Part shown: piece after piece, positions 57,389 through 64,000 of the stretch
Position numbering within the stretch: the first letter of the stretch is position 1
How the letters are laid out: every line of letters starts with the position of its first letter
Notes under the pieces: model-generated
Seen by the model: the letters and a program-made list of their open reading frames with translations, nothing else
What the model was told of the DNA's origin: nothing
Database searches by the model: none
DNA from: Setoptus koraiensis
Lineage: Eukaryota; Arthropoda
Assembly: GCA_048013815.1 (NCBI GenBank)
Contig: CM106586.1
Coordinates: 2,294,001 to 2,358,000 of the forward strand
Direction: 5' to 3'
DNA length: 64,000 nt
Made by a program: the position numbers and the translations under genes

Positions 57389-60300
57389 GAACTATAATTC
57401 ATTGAACCGCCAGGTAAGTTAAGTAGTGACCAGTTGTTGTAGCCGCGCGACGATTAGACAGTTAAGATTAGACAGTTAAGTCAACTAGAAAATACCACTC
57501 CGACTATTTTTGCTATAGATATAGGCCCGCTGCCGCTAATGTCCAGTATAAAGTTCACAGACTATTTATGCGCTCGCTCACTTACATACATGCACGATGT
57601 ACGATATATATATATATATATCAATTTGGGGATTTGGCTGAATCGCGGGCCCACTCTCACTTCCAGTCAAGCACTGTGTGTGAAAATTGCAAGCCGCAAC
57701 GGGGGCCATATTTCACCTAGGCGACCTCACCACGAGCCTAGCGTGTTGCTAGTGGTAGCACCGGCGCCAACTGGGCCTCTAATAATTGGTATAACTTATA
57801 AGGCTTTGAGATCTCAAGCTCCAAAGTGCAGAACTGACCTCACTTCGATTGTCCGTTGCTCACTAACCAATGCAACCATTTTGCATGGCTATTTATTAAA
57901 AGTGGCCTATGGCCTTACGCCGTGCCTCTGGCTTGAACAAAGCTAAGCAAATGTGGGCGCATCGCTATAATTTTTCAGATCGAAAGTATAAATTGCCAGC
58001 TAAATTGCATTGAACAGCCGTTGGCTCGAACTGACCAACAGCAAACAAACTAGTCATGCTTATGATACCAATATATAACCATTGTCTGCTCATTCAATAG
58101 CCGACACAAGGATACAGATTTGGTAGGGATGAAACCAATAATATCTATCTATCTATATATACACTATCTCTCGAGTGGCCGCTTAGACGGTTTCATTTCA
58201 AAAGTGTACAAGTGTATGAATGAGAGCCAGATTGTGATTTGTTGTGTGTGAAGCCTGGCAATTTGTTAGTTTTGTCAGTTTGAATTTCAAGAAAATGTTG
58301 GGCTCCAGTGGAAATTCAACTGCTTGTTTAGTAACGACAACAGCCTCGAGGGTATTATCATTGGCATGCGATCTAGTGCCGATCTAGTGTTTTGTTTGGG
58401 TTTGGGCAGTGAGGTCCGACCAAAAGAAAACTAGTGCCCAGTAGGTCACTAGTTGTGTGCGTATGCAGAAAAACAAAGTGCTGATATTGATTGGTTGGCG
58501 CTGCCAAATATATTATACTAGATGCATCGTACAATATTACGTAATGCCCACAGAGTGGCTGGTGTGCTTTTTGAGACAGAGAGGTGCCGATACAGAGGGG
58601 ACAGGAAAAAACAAGACCAGCAGCAATGAAAGAGGCAAAAGAAGAAGCAGAGAAAAAAGCAAAAGCAAAAAGAAGATGCTTCAAGTTTAGTCAACGATGA
58701 ACCATAAATGCACAATAGCTGCACGATAGCGCCCAGACTTCATTGGCTAATGTGATGTAATAAGCAGATAAAAAGTGCATAACATTTTTTTGGTGCGTAT
58801 AAATATTTAGGGCATTTGTATATCTGGGGGTGAGGCAAGAAAGAGAAGCGACATAGCGACTCTCGTGGCGCGTGTTCGAGATGGAGCCAAAGAGAAAAGG
58901 AAAAAATGGCCCGAAAAAAGGTGCTCGTTCGTGTTGGGTCGTCGTGTCTTGAGACGACGTATAGACAGACACAATGTGCTTGCTTTCTTCGACAGGTGAT
59001 TCGCCAAAGAACTCTCTTCCTCTCTCGCTGGCTGGCTGGCTGGCCGGTGTTAGCGTGTGCGACACGAACACCAATGAATATACAATGAATATACGTACAA
59101 TGTATGATCCACGTCATGATACTCGCACACGATGTAAAAAAGCCCGAGCGAGAGGCCCGCTCAAAATAAACTCTTGCCATTGCCAAATGACCGAGAGCGT
59201 TATTTGGCAAGGCCAACCGACCACGATATCTTTTAGAATGGGCGGAGTTTAGTAGACAGGAATATTAATATCTTTGTGCTATACGATGATGCAATTTTAT
59301 GCGATATCATCTCATATCATATCTAGTCCTTATGCTGCCAACAAAACCGGCAACTTGGCCCCCTTCCAACTCTCACCTAAAACAACTGTCAGACTTGGTA
59401 AACAACCAAACGGAATTAGTTTATTTGTTTCCCGCTATGGCGCTCTAAAGTAAGCGCTCAAACACACACACACACTCTCTGGGCATCGCGACCCATCGCT
59501 TATCCACAATCCTATAGGAATATTTGCTGACCTCAATTTGACGCCCATCAATAAATCGGACAATAGCGAGTTCCATTCTTTCGTTTAGCCTAGGTCTTGT
59601 TACTATTGCCCGTTGGCCCATAAGAATTGAGCAACCGCCGTATCAGCGTTGGCATTGGATATTTTCTGGCCCCTTTTTGGCCTCAATGTGGCCCAATAAT
59701 AATCAGCGACCACTTAGGCTCCGCTCGAACTGTGCCTGTTTCGCTGGGCCAGCTTATTTTGGACAGCCCAAAAAGGTCATAATGTAGTTATAATATTGCT
59801 GTGGTGCTGTAATGCTAGTGCCTGCTGGGATGGCAAACAATTGTCACGTTATTTTGCGCGTGAGGCCACAATTCGGGACGCGAGAATTTCGCTCAAATTA
59901 GCCGGTCAGCGGAAGCGTGCGAACGGCACTTGTTCCGCTGGCTGTTCAGTGGCCAAGTCATATGGCTTGTGAGCGAGCTAAAAACAGAAGCAGCAAATTG
60001 ATTCGTGAGTTCTTTTTGGGCCAGCACTGCTCACTCCCACGCAAATCAATCATCCGTCTACCACAAATCTCGTTCTTTCTTTCGTTGAAAAAAAACATGC
60101 ACAACCAATCTTGTGGTGTACAGAGACCTAGAGCATGCAGCACACCTAGTACAAGTGTCTAGACATGGGCGCAGTTATCAAAGAAGAGTATTTCGAAAAG
60201 AGGAGCTAGTTGAAAGGAAAGAAAAATAATCACCACCATGATCAGGTAATCTTCGTGAGATACACGCACACACCATCGGCATAAATTGAATCACTGACTA

Positions 60301-62282
60301 GAAGTCTAGACTAAAGTCGGTCTCACCTCAAAGCCGTCAGATACGGCGACCAACACTGCAAGATAATATGAATTAGTTAACTGCGAGTGCTAAATATGCA
60401 AATTATTGTTGCTCCAGATCCTCGAATGTGATCACACTCAGACCGTCTGAGTCAGACGGCAACTTGTGTCTGTTTCACGCTCATTCGATTTACCTGACGA
60501 AATGGACATTTTATGATGCTCTCTGGCTCATTGTTGCCAACAGCAACAACAGTTATTTTGGCTAAATTGACTTTTAAAGGCCATGGCAAAATGACGGGCC
60601 AATATGCCGCCCGCTCGTGAGCTTAGCGATGCAAACGAACGACAACTATAAATTGTCCACACGATTGATCCCTATCCGCTGTTGTGGTTGCAAACCCAGC
60701 TCAGATATCAATCACCTCAATCTCGTCAAGACCATCTCTTGGGTGGCATCGATCTGCATTCAAAACAGGCAGCTAGTCAGAATATGTGAAGGGAAAACTA
60801 GTTTTATCTCTAGTCTTCTTTTTGCTGCATCACCACTTTATTTTGTGATCTATGAAGCATAGCCTTCGATCGTCAGACAAGTCGTCTGAAACGCACTGAT
60901 ATTTGTTTACTTTTGAGGACTCTCGATGCTCGAATAGACGCTAATACACGAGGTGAAACGGGTCAGATTGTGTACCTTCTCGGACAAAATGAGCTAAAAA
61001 CTTGCGTACAAGGAATTCAATTCATGGAATTTCCATGTTTTCACATGCTCGCAGACAACCTGAACAGGTTGAGTGGAGATTCGCTGACGAAATTCATTGC
61101 ACGATTGAGCCAGAGTTCAATCGTGCAATCTTCACAGGGCAGTGAATCTATTTTATTCGCCAACAATCCTCTGAATCTGGTGCCGGCTACATTGAGCCGG
61201 CAGCCGAGTTTTGTTGTGGCCCGAACGACAGGGAAACTTTGGCACATTCCCGACTTGCATTTATCCGAAATATTTTTAAACTCAGAGCCACACGAGAACG
61301 ATCGAAAGAAAATTCCGTTCGGTAGATGAGTGGTTGTTGTTTCGGCAGTTTCAGCGCCTTGAAAATGCAACTGGGCATTGCTCGTTGCTATTTGTTTTGT
61401 TCGATTTGTTTCCGAAAAGCGAAGTGATGGAAATGGGGCCCACGTTGGGAGCTTTCGATTTCTGCAAGAGAGCGTAAACAATTAAAAATTATAATGTGCA
61501 CGAATGTTTCCCGAGAGGAGGAACGCCGAACAATCGTTGAGCTGATTGATGGGCCTTCGACTGAACAATTCCTGACAGAACAATTCCGGCCAGTTGGGCA
61601 TGGCCCCTCTAGGTGCTCTTGTTTGTGGCGCCTTTTTTCGCCACTCGATTATGTCACAAACTGAAAAGCCGAATATTTACGCGGCGAATGTGTGTTTAGA
61701 GTGCTAAAATAAAGGGGCCAACAAAGATTTGCCGTTCAATTCGGCCTTCTCCTTGGCTTGGCTGGTAAAAGTTTGGTTTTTCTTGCGCGTCTTCGTTTTC
61801 TGGTCGTCGGCGCCATCGTTTCGCCCAGCTGGATAGCAGTTGGTGATGCGTGTAGTTGCCGACGTACAAGTTTTTGCAACCAATTCGAGGATCCTGAAGC
61901 CTAGATAAATAGAGCCTAAGAGAGATATGCAAATTATTGTTGGCGCGCTATGGTTTGCGCTGGGCAACATTATTAGGATAATAAAGCGGCCAAGAATTTC
62001 TTTTGAAGGCTTGCTTGCCTTGGCACAAGCGAGGCACGTGCACAACGCGTTACGTAACTGTCGGCCCAAATGAATGCTGCCACGTCCATCTACATTTATC
62101 TACATGCTGGCTGACGTTCGCGTCGGCACTGGCAGCTAGAGGCAAGACGAACGAGCCAGCGAGCGAGCGTGATTTCGTTTTTGAAATCACGATAAATATT
62201 TGAGGAAGTAGCGAGATGATATAGATCAGCGAGAGATAAGTTAGATAATAGACAAATTGTGGCACAATTTGTGCTCGCTATT

Positions 62283-62376
62283 TTGTGCCTGTCGTTGTTG
62301 TTGTCGTTGTTGTTGTCGTTGTTGTTGTCGTTGTTGTTGCTGTTGTTGTTGCTGCTGTCTCTGTTGTTGTTGTTGT
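62283..62376. repeat. (GTT/GTC)n trinucleotide array
   Basis: About 94 bp of GTT units with regularly placed GTC, GCT and CTG variants (TCGTTGTTGT repeated), so a 12-bp higher-order unit is visible. Confidence 0.9.
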
Positions 62377-64000
62377 TGAGCCTGCGCCAAATCATGTCTA
62401 TTTGCTTTTTGTTAAACTGGCGTAAAATATTTGCCTATCACCACACAAACACGTATCTATCAATCTGCATGAGAATATTTGATAATTTTAAATATCGCTC
62501 CCCCAAAGTTTGGGGCCTAAACGGTGGATTTAGATGCGAGTTGTTTGTTTACCACTGACACACTTTGTGAGTGTGGAGGCACGACAACCGGCCCGACGAT
62601 GTGACAGGCGAGATTATTCTTCTTTGCCCGCGATAATCGGAGGCTGTCTCGCTGACAATATTTGCGATCTCTCGTTGATGGCCAACAAATGTAAACTATG
62701 CACAAAATGAACGACCTTCAAAAATTATCCGTCCGTTATTGCGCCATTTATTACGTGATTAGTTTGGCCCCAATACGGGCTAATATCACGTGTGTGCCTA
62801 TTGAGGCCAGCGCAAGTGCCGTGCGAGAGATCATGCATACTATAGCATGCATATTATTGTGTCTTGGAGGCTCTCGAAGCGAAAACAAAAACAACCAAAC
62901 AAAAACAAAGATCAGCTGAGCTGGTGGGCTGCATATTAGAATTAGTGAGTGGCAGACGAAAAAATTAGACGATCGTGCAAAGCTGGCGCGAGCTCGCATC
63001 AAGTTGCGCAATCAATTTGGATTAATGTTATTATTGGCCGTTTTGTTATCATTGGCCCAGTGCGCAATGGACGGGAGACTCACAAGCCGGTATTGCACGA
63101 GACAGAGGTCAGCGCAAGCTAATGGCACAGGTGAAGTATGAAGCGGGCATCAGCTTACAGCGGTAGCGATGGTCAGTTGAGCGACGCTTGGTCGGTCTGG
63201 CTAACTTGTGAGCGAGACGTGAGCCAAAAACAAGGGCTCTAAATTATCATTATTGTTACCATTGTTATGTTATTATAGTTGTTATTGGTGCTATCATGTG
63301 TGTAGCTGGCATTAGGTCATTTATTGTGCCGCTATGTGTCTCGTGGAGCCGGCCGGCCCGAGTCACACACACATCGGTGGCTTATTGGTTGGCTTTTGGG
63401 TTGGCTTGGTGGCGTTGTTGCCGTCGCTGTTGGTTGGCCGCTCGCTGGTGTTGGCACTAATGAGAGAGCAACAAGAACAAAGCGAAAAATAAAAGTAATG
63501 ATAATAATGATCACTCTCGTCGTATTTCGTTATCTCTCATTGACTATGTGAGTGCCGCTGTGTGTGTGTGTGTGTGCGTATGTGTGTGCGTGTGCGTGGG
63601 CGCCCACACCCGATACTTTGCTGTGTGCCAACGTATTGCCGCTACGCGTTACGTAATAGATGAAAGCGTGACCGTTGCGCTATGTGTAGTTGTTGCCAAA
63701 AAACACAAACTAGACAGAGACAAAGAGACAGATTTTGTCGCAACATTTGCGAACATTCGAACTCTGTCGAACTGCATATCCTCTACGCTTGCACCAGCAC
63801 ACAACATATGATATGAGCGCGCAACGAATGATGAGATTTGTGCCGGCTGCCAACGGTAAACTTTGCTCTTGTTTTGTGGTGGCGCCACCGGCCGGCCTTT
63901 GGCGACAGTGAGCCATTAGCACCAACACAGGTAACCTGATACATTATCCACAATATTGGCTTATCCGCTGGCCAACACTCATCGAATGTGCCCAAGTCGA

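Larger units (their letters stand above)
53899..64000. other. Non-coding, relatively G+C-rich region, possibly upstream introns of the sidestep-like gene
   Basis: About 10 kb without a recognisable exon. ORFs up to about 158 codons (for example 55281-55751 minus, 58740-59216 minus, 60913-61329 plus) have no domain resemblance and often overlap repeats. The sequence is visibly richer in G and C (many GGCC, CTGGCC, GCGAGC and AGCGAGCG words) than the 0-35 kb part. Tandem repeats occur at 57323-57388 and 62283-62376, with shorter TG runs near 63559-63598. Confidence 0.5.

Noticed and set aside
58373-58684. Minus-strand ORF starting with a signal-peptide-like sequence, considered as the first sidestep exon
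   Set aside because: The hydrophobic start comes from a purine-rich plus-strand tract (AAAAGCAAAAGC); no convincing donor in the right phase.
60913-61329. 138-codon plus-strand ORF
   Set aside because: Looks moderately protein-like, but no motif, no splice signals and no family I know.
1-64000. CRISPR arrays, bacterial operons, rRNA clusters, retroviral or LTR elements
   Set aside because: Looked for by eye on both strands; no regularly spaced direct repeats, rRNA-like blocks, reverse transcriptase or long terminal repeats were recognised.

Overview
This is nuclear DNA of an animal, very probably an arthropod and perhaps a chelicerate such as a mite. That reading rests on a sidestep-type immunoglobulin receptor, a tachykinin-type neuropeptide receptor, a tonalli/ZMIZ gene, a Tc1 transposon, AT-rich spacers full of microsatellites, and GT-AG introns mostly of 100-200 bp plus a few long ones. 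The species cannot be fixed from the window alone. Positions 1-131 and 48503-49002 are N.

Layout. 0.1-4.4 kb: non-coding, probably downstream introns of a receptor gene. 4.4-5.0 kb (minus): first two coding exons of a tachykinin-receptor-like GPCR. 6.8-7.35 kb: two strong inverted repeats, a dispersed promoter-proximal module and a TATA box leading to an intronless beta-tubulin gene (7467-8804, plus). It runs tail to tail into RMND1 (8952-9956, minus). 10-30 kb: long non-coding DNA with microsatellites and one isolated Q/N-rich coding exon (20505-21107). 30.0-37.0 kb: body of a tonalli/ZMIZ gene with a complete SP-RING. 37.0-39.1 kb (minus): a short Rabankyrin-5 (ANKFY1) homologue whose last exon lies opposite the ZMIZ 3' UTR. 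40.1-43.2 kb: a complete intronless KDM4 demethylase (JmjN, JmjC, PHDs, Tudor). 43.3-43.65 kb (minus): a small protein made only of the ribophorin II C-terminal membrane domain. 44.1-45.0 kb: cyclin H. 46.5-48.5 kb: an immunoglobulin-domain receptor tyrosine kinase cut by the gap. 49-50.2 kb: unrecognised ORFs. 51075-52618: a complete, young Tc1 transposon. 53.3-53.9 kb (minus): two exons of a sidestep-like receptor. 54-64 kb: non-coding and visibly richer in G+C, perhaps upstream introns of that receptor.

How the genes relate. They form no operon or pathway. Several are chromatin or transcription genes (ZMIZ, KDM4, cyclin H of TFIIH/CAK). They are arranged as tight head-to-head pairs (ANKFY1/KDM4, RPN2-like/cyclin H) and tail-to-tail pairs (tubulin/RMND1, ZMIZ/ANKFY1, KDM4/RPN2-like), so shared promoters and overlapping 3' ends are likely. 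Housekeeping genes here have no or few introns, whereas the neural and developmental genes have long ones.

The observations most worth checking are: the Rabankyrin homologue that lacks its BTB half and carries a new Cys-pair N-terminus in the same exon; the reciprocal antisense 3' overlap of ZMIZ and ANKFY1; a ~120-bp module shared by the tubulin and ANKFY1 upstream regions in the same geometry; and the free-standing ribophorin II C-terminal domain.
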